64,000 nucleotides of DNA from Georgenia sp. M64 (GTDB taxonomy: Bacteria > Actinomycetota > Actinomycetes > Actinomycetales > Actinomycetaceae), in NCBI RefSeq assembly GCF_038049925.1, contig NZ_CP145809.1, positions 3,754,599-3,818,598 on the forward strand, in the 5' to 3' direction. Every line of letters begins with the position of its first letter. Within the stretch, counting starts at the first letter, position 1. Of this stretch, positions 8,749 to 16,054 are shown piece by piece. The translations under genes and the position numbers were made by a program. Under the pieces are notes generated by a model. The model did no database searches. It worked only from the letters and a program-made list of their open reading frames with translations, and was not told the origin of the DNA.

Positions 8749-8960
8749 CGGCGCTGGCGACGCGCAGGGGGCTCGCCATCGCCGACTCGGCGCACCACGA
8801 CCGCCCGTTCCGACAGTGGTGACGCGCAGGGGGCTCACCACCGTCGGGACGTGAGGCGGTCACCGGTTCCTGGGGCGACGGGGCGCAGGGGGCCCCGTCG
8901 CCCCTGGCGACGTCCGGACGGGCCGGTAGTGGTGGGCCGCAGGGGTGCCCACCACCACCG
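8749..8960. repeat. four tandem hairpins with a conserved CGCAGGGG loop
   Basis: Four inverted repeats follow each other. (1) 8755-8760/8773-8778, with an outer stem 8749-8753/8780-8784. (2) 8816-8822/8835-8841, outer 8811-8814/8843-8846. (3) 8872-8883/8893-8904, a perfect 12-bp stem. (4) 8929-8937/8947-8955, outer 8924-8927/8957-8960. All loops contain CGCAGGGG, while the stem sequences differ but stay paired; hairpins 1, 2 and 4 share a single mismatch at the same height. Spacers of 19-26 bases are not conserved. They lie between converging genes (8734 and 8981) and could end transcription, but conserved loops on different stems suggest a bound RNA or protein motif. Confidence 0.85.
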
Positions 8961-8980
8961 CCCCCGGGGCGCTCCCGGCG

Positions 8981-9388
8981 TCACGCCGCCCGGTGGATGA
9001 CGGCCTCGAGCTCCAGTGCCGTACCGGCGGCGAGCCTCTTGATCTCCCTCAGCGCCGCACGCGCCGGCTCGGCGTCCCCGTCGCCCAGCGCCGCCACGAC
9101 GGGCGCCAGCCGGCCGGCGAGCGCGGCCGCACCCACCGTGGCGGAGGACTCGGCGAGGGCGTCGGCCACGGTGTGCGCTCGAGCGGTGTCTGGCTCGGCC
9201 AGCAGGCGCTCGAGCTGGGCGACCCGCACCGGGAGCCGCTCGAGGTAGTGCTGCACGACCTGGACCGCCACCCGGGGGCCGAGGCCGGCCCCGAGGTCGC
9301 GGAGCACCTGAAGACGCACCAAGGCCTCCACGGTCGCCTCCCTCGGCGAAGCGGTCGTGGAGCAACTGTGCGGCGCGAAGCCACGCAC
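8981..9388 (-). CDS. HPt-like protein with Asp in place of the phospho-His
   Basis: A 135-aa all-helical protein resembling histidine phosphotransfer domains: YLERLPVRVAQLERLL, then ADALAESSATVGAAALAGRL, then a final helix pair. In active HPt proteins the second motif reads AHxLKxSSATVGA. Here His is replaced by Asp and the following Lys by Ala, so phosphotransfer seems impossible. The start is GTG 9388; a GTG at 9331 (VEALVRLQVL) begins nearer the domain. No kinase or regulator is adjacent. It may act as a phosphorylation-independent binding partner. The family call rests on pattern similarity only. Confidence 0.6.
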   Translation of the reverse strand: MRGFAPHSCSTTASPREATVEALVRLQVLRDLGAGLGPRVAVQVVQHYLERLPVRVAQLERLLAEPDTARAHTVADALAESSATVGAAALAGRLAPVVAALGDGDAEPARAALREIKRLAAGTALELEAVIHRAA

Positions 9389-9710
9389 CGGAGGGCGCGC
9401 CGAGGGTGATGACGGGATGAATCCGGGACGCCACCCTCCCGGACGGGAGGGTGAGGCGATGGGGGCTCCAGCGGGCGACGTCGCGACGCGACGTCAGCGC
9501 CGGGTGCTCAGCAGGAAGGCCGTCGCCCGGACGAGGCCGACAACGATCGCGAGCCCGATGATCTCCACGGTCGAGGACCCTGCCGCGAATTCAGGACGGC
9601 CGCGAGTAGCAACTTCGTGGGAGGGGCCGTGCGAACCGGCCGGGATAGGCGCAGTTCCGCCGCCGCGGTGGCCGGTTCTCCACTCAGCGTGACGAGGGTC
9701 ACGCCTGCCG
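9389..9710. other. gene-poor stretch between two minus-strand genes
   Basis: It holds a perfect hairpin at 9432-9453 and one very short minus-strand frame (9494-9568, GTG start, 24 aa, with a hydrophobic core IIGLAIVVGLV) that lacks a convincing ribosome binding site. An EcoRI-like GAATTC at about 9588 marks a locally less GC-rich patch. No other coding signal was seen. Confidence 0.5.
9432..9453 (-). terminator. hairpin terminator candidate
   Basis: CACCCTCCC-GGAC-GGGAGGGTG, a perfect 9-bp stem with a four-base loop and no U-tract. It lies 40 bases upstream of the HPt-like gene start and downstream of the minus-strand small membrane protein gene (9711-10067), so it may end that transcript. 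Confidence 0.45.
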
Positions 9711-10067
9711 TCAGCGGCCGAACGTCTCGTAGAACTCCCAGGATGCGGGGACCTTGCCGAAGGCGCCCCGACGGCGAGGCCTGACGCGTGGGCTCGTTGC
9801 GGTGGTCGCCCTCGTCGCAGGTGCGGTCCCCTGCGGAGCCGGCGCACGCAGCGCACCTGCGGTGCGGGGCGCGCCGCCGAGGAGGCCGTTGAGCCCGAGG
9901 ACGAGGCCCAGGCCCATGACCACCGAGAGGGCCATGGCGACCACGGGGTTCACCGGGCCGGTGGCGGCGAGGTAGAAGGTCGCGGTCAGACCGAGGCCGA
10001 CGAGGAACCAGCCGTTGCGTGCCGACCACCGCGGGCGCCCGTCGCGTCGCATGCCGTTGAAGCTCAC
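9711..10067 (-). CDS. small membrane protein (118 aa)
   Basis: It starts with GTG at 10067, six bases after GGAGGT, a strong ribosome binding site. It has two predicted membrane helices (GWFLVGLGLTATFYLAA near residues 20-36 and AMALSVVMGLGLVLGL near 45-60) joined by a short loop, then an Ala/Thr/Arg-rich tail ending WEFYETFGR, which is probably cytoplasmic. No family is recognised. It lies downstream of the dehydrogenase operon on the same strand but is separated by a terminator-like hairpin, so it is likely transcribed alone. Confidence 0.6.
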   Translation of the reverse strand: MSFNGMRRDGRPRWSARNGWFLVGLGLTATFYLAATGPVNPVVAMALSVVMGLGLVLGLNGLLGGAPRTAGALRAPAPQGTAPATRATTATSPRVRPRRRGAFGKVPASWEFYETFGR

Positions 10068-10264
10068 CGTCCACCTCCGTGCCGCCCGATGGGTTTCTAG
10101 GACTTTAGGCCCGGTCCGCACGACACGCCAGCGGAAGTTTCGAACCGGGAGAGTCCGGTCAGGAGGCCCTCCTGCGTGAGGACCACCGGCGGGTCGGGCC
10201 CGCTCGGGAGCCGGGCGGCGGGCCAGGGGCACAGGTCACCTGGCTCGCCGCCCGGCCCCCGAGA

Positions 10265-10302
10265 GTCCCGTGCGTCACCCGGGTCGTGGTGGCGCACGGG
10301 AC
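10265..10302 (-). terminator. terminator of the E1/lipoyl operon
   Basis: GTCCCGTGCG (10265-10274) pairs perfectly with CGCACGGGAC (10293-10302), an 18-base loop, about 30 bases after the stop of the lipoyl-domain gene. There is no U-tract, as is common in GC-rich actinobacteria. Confidence 0.55.
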
Positions 10303-10333
10303 GAGGCCGGGTGCTTTCAGGTCATCCCCCCTT

Positions 10334-10564
10334 TCACTCGATGGTCGCGATCGGTGCGCCCTGGCGCACCGCGTCGTCCTCCGCGACCAGGAGGCGGACC
10401 GTGCCGGCCGCCGGGGCCATGACCTCGGCGTCGACCTTGTCCACCTGGACCTCACCCAGGAGCTGGCCCTCGGTGACCTGCTCGCCGTCGGCGACGTACC
10501 ACGTCGCCAGGACGCCCTCGGCGTCGGGCCGGGAGGCGTCCAGCGGCGGGAAGGTCACGTTCAC
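10334..10564 (-). CDS. free-standing lipoyl-domain carrier protein
   Basis: A 76-aa protein that is a single biotin/lipoyl domain: GQLLGEVQVDKVDAEV, with Lys43 as the expected lipoylation site in the DKV turn, followed by PAAGTVRLLVAEDDAV. It carries no E3-binding domain and no acyltransferase core. The GTG start at 10564 overlaps the stop of E1 beta by four bases (GTGA), so it is made together with the E1 subunits. In the usual complexes this domain is the N-terminus of E2. Here it would act as a mobile arm serving an E2 or another acceptor encoded elsewhere. Confidence 0.85.
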   Translation of the reverse strand: MNVTFPPLDASRPDAEGVLATWYVADGEQVTEGQLLGEVQVDKVDAEVMAPAAGTVRLLVAEDDAVRQGAPIATIE

Positions 10565-11598
10565 CCCAGGGCCTTCCGGACGGCGGCCTCGATCTTGTCC
10601 TGGCGGGGCAGCACCGCGTACTCCAGGTCGTGCGCGTACGGGATCGGGATGTCGGGCATCGCCAGGCGCTGGACCGCCCTGAGCATCGTCGGGTCGTGCT
10701 CGACGACCGTGGCGACGACCTCCCCCGACAGCCCGTAGGACAGGTAGTCCTCGTCGACGACGACGAGCCGGCCCGTCTTGGCCACCGAGGTGAGGATGGC
10801 CTCGCGGTCGAGCGGGACGAGCGAGCGCAGGTCGAGCACCTCCACCCCGATGCCCTCCCCCGCGAGCTTCTCGGCGACGTCGAGCGCGTGGTGGACCGAG
10901 AGCGAGAGCGTCACGACCGTGACGTCGGACCCCGCGTGGACGACGTTCGCCCGGCCGATGGGCACGAGGTGCTCCCCCTCGGGCACGACGTCGATCGAGC
11001 GCCGGTTCTTCGCCATCCACGGCAGGCCCATGACGCCCTTGTGGAACATGTAGACGACCGGGCTGTCGTCCCGGATGGCCGAGGTCATCAGACCCTTGGC
11101 GTCGGCCGGTGTGGCGGGGACGACGACCTTCATCCCGGGGAGGTGGGCGAACGTGCCCCACAGGCACTGCGAGTGCTGACCACCGTCGGAGTACCCGCCG
11201 CCGACCGCCGTCGTCAGCACCATCGGCACCTTGACGTTCCCGCCGGAGAAGTAGTGGATCTTCGCCATGTGGTTGTAGATCTGGTCCAGCGTCACGCCCA
11301 TGAAGTCGGCGAACATCAGCTCCACGATCGGACGCAGGCCCTCGGTCGCGGCCCCGATGCCCAGCCCGATGAACGCCGTCTCGGAGATCGGGGTGTCGAT
11401 GACGCGGTCCTTGCCGAACCGCTCCAGCAGCCCGGTGGTCGAGGAGAAGATGCCGCCGTAGGCACCGACGTCCTCGCCGAGGTAGATGACGGCGTCGTCC
11501 CGGTCCATCTCCAGGGCGATGGCCTCGACCATCGCCTTGGAGGTGCTCAGGCGCCGGTCGGCCCGTGCGGGCTGGACGGGGCTCTCGGTGAGGGTCAT
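10561..11598 (-). CDS. 2-oxoacid/acetoin dehydrogenase E1 component, beta subunit
   Basis: A 345-aa transketolase-like subunit that pairs with E1 alpha to make the thiamine-diphosphate active site. Seen motifs include YLGEDVGAYGGIF, DTPISETAFIGLGIGAA with the ThDP-activating Glu, the QHSQ segment (GGQHSQCLWGTFAHLPG), and the C-terminal transketolase domain with LSVHHALDVAEKL. The ATG at 11598 overlaps the E1 alpha stop (ATGA). The FADFMGVTLDQIYNHMAK segment resembles acetoin and branched-chain E1 beta alike, so the substrate is not settled. Confidence 0.9.
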   Translation of the reverse strand: MTLTESPVQPARADRRLSTSKAMVEAIALEMDRDDAVIYLGEDVGAYGGIFSSTTGLLERFGKDRVIDTPISETAFIGLGIGAATEGLRPIVELMFADFMGVTLDQIYNHMAKIHYFSGGNVKVPMVLTTAVGGGYSDGGQHSQCLWGTFAHLPGMKVVVPATPADAKGLMTSAIRDDSPVVYMFHKGVMGLPWMAKNRRSIDVVPEGEHLVPIGRANVVHAGSDVTVVTLSLSVHHALDVAEKLAGEGIGVEVLDLRSLVPLDREAILTSVAKTGRLVVVDEDYLSYGLSGEVVATVVEHDPTMLRAVQRLAMPDIPIPYAHDLEYAVLPRQDKIEAAVRKALG

Positions 11599-12653
11599 CG
11601 CGCCGCTCCTTCCGCGAACACGTACGTCATGACGTCGGCGGGGTCGGGGGTCGGGGACGACTTCGCGAAGGCGACCGCGTCCTCGACCCGGGCCGAGGCC
11701 GACTCCTTGACCCGGGCGACGGTGGCGTCGTCGAGGACGCCCGCCTCCCGCAGCCGCTGCTCGTACCGAGGGACCGGGTCGAGGCCGGCGACGGAGTCGA
11801 GCTCGGGCCGGTAGCCCTGGGCGTCGCCCTCGAAGTGGCCCCACATGCGCAGGGTCGCGACCTCGATGAGGCTCGGCCCCTCGCCGGCGCGGGCCCGGGC
11901 CACGGCCTTGGCGGCCTCGGCGTGGACGGCCTCGACGTCGTTGTCCTCCACCCGCACGCCCGGGATGCCGTAGCCGGCGGCCCGGTCGGCGTTGGAGGCG
12001 ACGGCGGTCGAGGCGGTGCGGGCGACGGAGATGCCCCACTCGTTGTCCTCGACGACGAAGACGACCGGCAGCCGCCACAGCGCCGCGAGGTTGAGCGACT
12101 CGTGGAAGGCGCCCTGGTTGGCCGCGCCCTCGCCGGTGACGGCGACGGCGATCCGGTCGGTGCCGCGCCGGCGGAACGCGAAGGCCATCCCGAGCGCCGG
12201 GGGGTAGCCCTCGGCGATGATCCCCGAGCAGGAGAAGTGCGTGTCGGGGTCGAACAGGTGCATGTGCCCGCCCCGGCCACGGCCCAGGCCGGTCTCGCGA
12301 CCGAAGATCTCGGCGGTCATCTTGCGCAGGTCGACCCCGTGGGCGACGGCGAAGTGGTGCGGCCGGTGCGTGGCGGTGACGGCGTCATCGGTGGTCAGGT
12401 GGGCGCAGACGCCCGCCGCCACCGGCTCCTGCCCGGCGGAGAGGTGCATCTCGCCGGGCACGAGGCCCTTGCCGATGTCGAAGCCAGGGCCCTTGTCCGC
12501 GTGGTACTCCCGAAGGATCGCCTCCTCGAACGTGCGTGAGAGGACCATCGTCTCGTACAGGGAGAGCCGGACCTCGTCGGGCAGGTGGCGGCCGGCGGAC
12601 CCTGAGTCGGTGGTCTCGGGGACCGGCGCCGCCGCGGAGAGTGATGTCGACAT
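11595..12653 (-). CDS. 2-oxoacid/acetoin dehydrogenase E1 component, alpha subunit
   Basis: A 352-aa subunit that decarboxylates a 2-oxo acid (or cleaves acetoin) using thiamine diphosphate. The ThDP/Mg motif is TGEGAANQGAFHESLNLAAL, followed by WRLPVVFVVEDNEWGISV. The region RGRGGHMHLFDPDTHF is typical of the AcoA/PdhA group. The start at ATG 12653 is set by GGAGG at 12659-12663, five bases upstream; an in-frame ATG further out at 12698 lacks one. It is the first gene of a three-gene operon (E1 alpha, E1 beta, lipoyl protein) with no E2, E3 or AcoX-like gene nearby. The substrate could be pyruvate, acetoin or a branched-chain oxo acid. Confidence 0.9.
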   Translation of the reverse strand: MSTSLSAAAPVPETTDSGSAGRHLPDEVRLSLYETMVLSRTFEEAILREYHADKGPGFDIGKGLVPGEMHLSAGQEPVAAGVCAHLTTDDAVTATHRPHHFAVAHGVDLRKMTAEIFGRETGLGRGRGGHMHLFDPDTHFSCSGIIAEGYPPALGMAFAFRRRGTDRIAVAVTGEGAANQGAFHESLNLAALWRLPVVFVVEDNEWGISVARTASTAVASNADRAAGYGIPGVRVEDNDVEAVHAEAAKAVARARAGEGPSLIEVATLRMWGHFEGDAQGYRPELDSVAGLDPVPRYEQRLREAGVLDDATVARVKESASARVEDAVAFAKSSPTPDPADVMTYVFAEGAAR

Positions 12654-13217
12654 GTGTGCCTCCATTGGCGTGTCCCACCACTGTCGGACGCGTCGCACGG
12701 GGCGGCAACGGTCGATATTTCAGATGGTGATAGCGCGGCGGCACGCGAGGCTGGTGGCGCAGCGGCACGCGAGGCGGCGTGGGCGGAGCACGCGGCGACG
12801 TCGGCACGCGGCGACGCCGGCAGGACGCGCAGCGGCCCGGGAGGCCACCGGACGGCAGGGGCGCCGCGGCCGGGCCTCCCGGGCCCGCTGACGGTCCCGC
12901 ACCCGGCGCCCGGCGACCGGGCGCGTTTCATGGCGACCGGCAGGGGGGGTTTTCCGGTAGCGACCAGCCACCGGGCCCCGGGTGGGGGACGGCTCCGGAT
13001 CCCTCCGGCGCCGAACACCCTCAGGAGAACGGTGACCACGGTCCTGATACATCCGTGCCGGAGGAATCGGTCCGCGCGTCGAGCACCAGCCCCGTTCGCG
13101 GCGTGTATCAGGGGGACGTCCGGCGCGCTCCTCGTCGAGCGGGGCCCTTCCGGGGCCCTGACCAGGGCCCCTACACTGCGGGAGCCGGGGGGCCGGCAGG
13201 ATGACGAGGAGCGGCGC
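12654..13217. other. divergent regulatory region between E1 operon and protease operon
   Basis: A 564-base non-coding stretch. It holds a 9-bp inverted repeat, CCTGATACA (13043-13051) and TGTATCAGG (13104-13112), 52 bases apart and AT-richer than its surroundings, a GC-rich palindrome at 13152-13171, and a candidate promoter for the plus-strand protease operon. Around 12735-12815 the words GCACGCGAGGC and GCACGCGGCGACG recur without a clear unit. No coding frame with a ribosome binding site was found. Confidence 0.5.
13148..13177 (+). promoter_or_regulatory. promoter with palindrome for the protease-sigma-CHAT operon
   Basis: A -10-like TACACT at 13172-13177 lies 40 bases before the GTG at 13218, with a weak -35 (TTCCGG, 13148-13153) 18 bases upstream. 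The spacer is filled by a perfect palindrome, GGGGCCCT-GACC-AGGGCCCC (13152-13171), ending at the -10, a good place for an operator. The leader then carries GAGGAG (13206-13211). Confidence 0.4.
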
Positions 13218-14918
13218 GTGAGCCAGACCGACGACCAGCAGCGACCCCCCACCGACCGCGGGCGCCCGCCGGGCGCGGCCCGGGCCGGCGTGCCCCTGCC
13301 CACCCCGGCCCGGGTGGCCCGGCACGGCGGGCGGGTGCTCGACCCGCTCACCGCCTCTCGCCTGCCCGGCGAGCCCGCCCCTCTGCCGACGGCGTACCGG
13401 GCCGACCGCCTCGTCGTCGCCGGCGAGCACGCCGACGAGGCCCGCGCGGCCATCGCGGACGCCGCCCGCCGACTGAGCCTCGCCGCCGTCGAGGACACGC
13501 GCGGCCGCAGCCTCGCAGCACGCCGCGGCGGCCGGGCCCCGCGCACCCTCACCCTCGAGCCCGCCGCCGTGCGCGAGCTGACGACCCGAGTCGTCGCCGC
13601 TCCGGACGCCTGGGAGGTGCTCCAGCTCGCCCGGTCCGCCGTGCGCCCCGAGGTCCGGGCCGCCATGGGCCTCGACCACATCCTCATGGGCACCGGTCCC
13701 GACATCGGCGGCGCCCCCTTCACCTCGGGGCACGGGGTGGAGGGCGCCCCGTTCACCTCCGGTCACGGCGTCGAGGAGTACGGCCGGGCGGGCTCCGGCG
13801 GACGCCAGCCCGTCTCGTGGCTCGGGGCACCCCCCGTCCGCCGGCCGGCGGCGGACCTGCCCGGCCGCCGGCCCGTCGTCGCCGTCGTCGACACCGGGTG
13901 CGGCGAGCACCCGTGGCTCGCCGACGTCGAGCGCGACCTCGCCCTGCCCGACGGCACCGCGGCGGGCCTGCCCGGCCCCACGCCGGAGGAGTCCGGGGAC
14001 GTGGTCGGCCCGCTCGACGGCGAGCTCGACTCCCACGCCGGCCACGGCACGTTCATCTGCGGGATCCTGCGCCAGCTCTGCCCGGACGCCGACCTCGTGG
14101 CCGTCCCGGTGATGGCCGGCGACGGTGTCGTCCTGGAGAGCGACCTGCTCCACGCCCTGGCCGTCATCACCGAGCTGGTCGAGCTGGACCGCGCCGGGGC
14201 CACCGGTGGGGTGCCGGTCGACGTCGTCGTGCTCTCCCTCGGCTACCACCACGAGGTCCCCGAGGACGCGACGTTCGACACCCCGCTGCTCGAGGCGCTG
14301 CGCGGGCTGGGCCGGCTCGGCGTCGCCGTCGTCGCCGCGGCGGGGAACGGCGCGACCACCGACCCGCTGTACCCGGCGGCGTTCGCCCCGCACGACGGCG
14401 GCCCGGTGCAGCCCGACGGCTGCGTGCCGGTGACGTCGGTGGCGGCGACGAACCCCGACGGCAGCGTCGCGCTCTTCGCCAACGCCGGCGCCTGGGTCAG
14501 CTGCTGGCACCCCGGGGCCGCGCTGGTCTCGACGATGCCGGTGACGTTCCAGGGCGGGCGCCAGCCGCGGGTGTCCTACGCCGGGCCCGGCGGCCACCGC
14601 CGCGCGACCCTGGACCCCGACGACTTCGGCTCCGGCTTCGCCGTGTGGAGCGGGACCTCCTTCGCCGCACCCGTCATGGCCGGGCTCCTCGCGGCGCGTC
14701 TGCTGGACGGGACCTCCACGGGAGCAGCCGGGGAGGATGCGACCGGCGAGGAGGGCGCGAGCGGAGCCGGCGCGACCGACGAGGCCGGCAGTACGCCGGT
14801 GAGCCTCCTCGCGGCGGCCGGGACCCCCGGCGACCCCGTCGCACGCATGGCGGCGCTGGTGGGCGAGCTCGTGGCCGCCTACGCCACGCCCGGCCGCAAG
14901 GCCGAGGTGGGGTCATGA
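13218..14918 (+). CDS. S8 family serine peptidase (subtilisin-like)
   Basis: A 566-aa protease with the full subtilase set: Asp225 in VVAVVDTGCG, His276 in AGHGTFICGIL, the oxyanion Asn in AAAGNGATTDPLYPAAF, and Ser481 in SGTSFAAPVMAG. No signal peptide is seen, so it probably works inside the cell. Residues 1-220 form an N-terminal region without a clear subtilase prodomain; near residues 165-186 it carries an 11-residue tandem repeat (APFTSGHGVEG then APFTSGHGVEE). The start is GTG 13218, six bases after GAGGAG. Its stop overlaps the sigma factor start (ATGA). It heads a four-gene operon with sigma factor, 160-aa protein and TPR-CHAT protease. The cleavage target is unknown. Confidence 0.9.
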   Translation: MSQTDDQQRPPTDRGRPPGAARAGVPLPTPARVARHGGRVLDPLTASRLPGEPAPLPTAYRADRLVVAGEHADEARAAIADAARRLSLAAVEDTRGRSLAARRGGRAPRTLTLEPAAVRELTTRVVAAPDAWEVLQLARSAVRPEVRAAMGLDHILMGTGPDIGGAPFTSGHGVEGAPFTSGHGVEEYGRAGSGGRQPVSWLGAPPVRRPAADLPGRRPVVAVVDTGCGEHPWLADVERDLALPDGTAAGLPGPTPEESGDVVGPLDGELDSHAGHGTFICGILRQLCPDADLVAVPVMAGDGVVLESDLLHALAVITELVELDRAGATGGVPVDVVVLSLGYHHEVPEDATFDTPLLEALRGLGRLGVAVVAAAGNGATTDPLYPAAFAPHDGGPVQPDGCVPVTSVAATNPDGSVALFANAGAWVSCWHPGAALVSTMPVTFQGGRQPRVSYAGPGGHRRATLDPDDFGSGFAVWSGTSFAAPVMAGLLAARLLDGTSTGAAGEDATGEEGASGAGATDEAGSTPVSLLAAAGTPGDPVARMAALVGELVAAYATPGRKAEVGS

Positions 14919-15526
14919 CCGAGCACACCGCGACCTCGGACGAACGGACCGCCACGTCCTCGCCCGTCGCCGACGAGGCTCGCACGGCCTTCGCGGAGTG
15001 GGTCGGCGGCGACCCCGGGGGCCTGGACCGGCTCGTCCGGCTGCTGACGCCGATGCTGTGGAACCTCGCCCGCGCCTACCGGCTGGACGCCGCCACGGCC
15101 GAGGACGCCGTCCAGGCCACCTGGATCGCTCTCGTCCGGCACCGCGAGACGGTCCGTGACCCGCAGGCGGTCCTGCGCTGGCTCAGCGTGGCGGTGCGCC
15201 GCGAGGCGGCCCGCCTGTCGCGGTCCGCGGCCCGGGCCGCCCCCGTCGAGGACGAGACGCTCGCGGCGGTGCTCGAGCCCGAGCCGGGCATCGAGGAGGA
15301 GGTGGTCGCCCGCGACACCGGCGCCCTGCTGTGGCGTCACCTCGCCGCGCTCTCCGAGCGCTGCCAGCGGCTGCTGCGGGTCCTGGCGTTCCAGGACAAG
15401 CCCGACTACCGCGCCCTGTCCGTCGAGCTGGGCATGCCCGTGGGCAGCATCGGACCCACCCGCGCCCGGTGCCTGGGCAAGCTGCGGGCCCTGTGCACAG
15501 CCGACCCCTCCTGGAGCCCCGCATGA
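14915..15526 (+). CDS. ECF-like RNA polymerase sigma factor
   Basis: A 203-aa sigma-70 family protein. Region 2 (about 35-95) contains MLWNLARAYRL, AEDAVQATWIALVRH and a region 2.4-like LRWLSVAVRREAAR. Region 4 (about 145-195) has SERCQRLLRVLAFQDKP and a helix-turn-helix around YRALSVELGMPVGSIGPTRARCLGKL. It overlaps the protease upstream and the 160-aa gene downstream by four bases each (ATGA), so all three are translated in step. It should redirect RNA polymerase to a small regulon, and the partners imply control by proteolysis; this last point is inference. Confidence 0.88.
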   Translation: MTEHTATSDERTATSSPVADEARTAFAEWVGGDPGGLDRLVRLLTPMLWNLARAYRLDAATAEDAVQATWIALVRHRETVRDPQAVLRWLSVAVRREAARLSRSAARAAPVEDETLAAVLEPEPGIEEEVVARDTGALLWRHLAALSERCQRLLRVLAFQDKPDYRALSVELGMPVGSIGPTRARCLGKLRALCTADPSWSPA

Positions 15527-16005
15527 CCACCGACCTCCCCGAGCTCCCACCCGAGGACGCTGAGCTGCTCGAGCTGCTTCGCACGGAGTGGGAGCGCCGC
15601 GACCCGCCGGCCGAGGACCTCGCCGACCGGGTGATCCTCGCGCTCGCCCTGGCCGACCTCGACGCCGAGCTCGCCCGGCTCGAGGCGGAGGTCGAGCTGC
15701 CGGTCGGGGCGCGGGCGGCCGAGCCGACCCGCAGCCTCACCTTCACCAGCGAGCACGCCAGCGTCATGGTGACCCTCACACCCCGCACGACGGGCCGATT
15801 CCGCCTGGACGGCTGGGTGGCGCCGGCGTTCGCGGGGCAGGTGGAGCTGCGCCGGGCCGGTGACGGCGACGACCGCGCCGCGGTGGACGACGACGGCCGG
15901 TTCGTCCTCGACGACGTCGCCGCCGGGCTCGTCCAGCTCGTCTACGTCCCCGCGCCGGGCGGCGACCTCGTCCGCCCGGTGGCCGCGCCGCCCGTGCAGC
16001 TGTAG
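15523..16005 (+). CDS. 160-aa protein between sigma factor and CHAT protease
   Basis: No family is recognised. Residues 1-55 are acidic and helical (LLELLRTEWERRDPPAEDLA then VILALALADLDAELARLEAE). Residues 65-160 look beta-rich, with TSEHASVMVTLTPRTTGRF, a GWVAPAFAGQVELRR strand pair and GRFVLDDVAAGLVQLVYVP, which resembles carboxypeptidase-regulatory-like folds. It is co-translated with the sigma factor (ATGA overlap). There is no membrane segment and no zinc motif, so it is not a classical ZAS anti-sigma factor. Position and size make it a candidate sigma inhibitor or adaptor, possibly cut by one of the two flanking proteases. Confidence 0.75.
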   Translation: MTTDLPELPPEDAELLELLRTEWERRDPPAEDLADRVILALALADLDAELARLEAEVELPVGARAAEPTRSLTFTSEHASVMVTLTPRTTGRFRLDGWVAPAFAGQVELRRAGDGDDRAAVDDDGRFVLDDVAAGLVQLVYVPAPGGDLVRPVAAPPVQL

Positions 16006-16054
16006 GCCCGGCAACCCGGCCCGGGACGCCCCCCGGCTGTGCCACAGTGGGCGG

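Noticed and set aside
9494-9568. 24-codon minus-strand frame with a hydrophobic core
   Set aside because: The hydrophobic run is suggestive, but there is no good ribosome binding site or promoter, and so short a frame is expected by chance.
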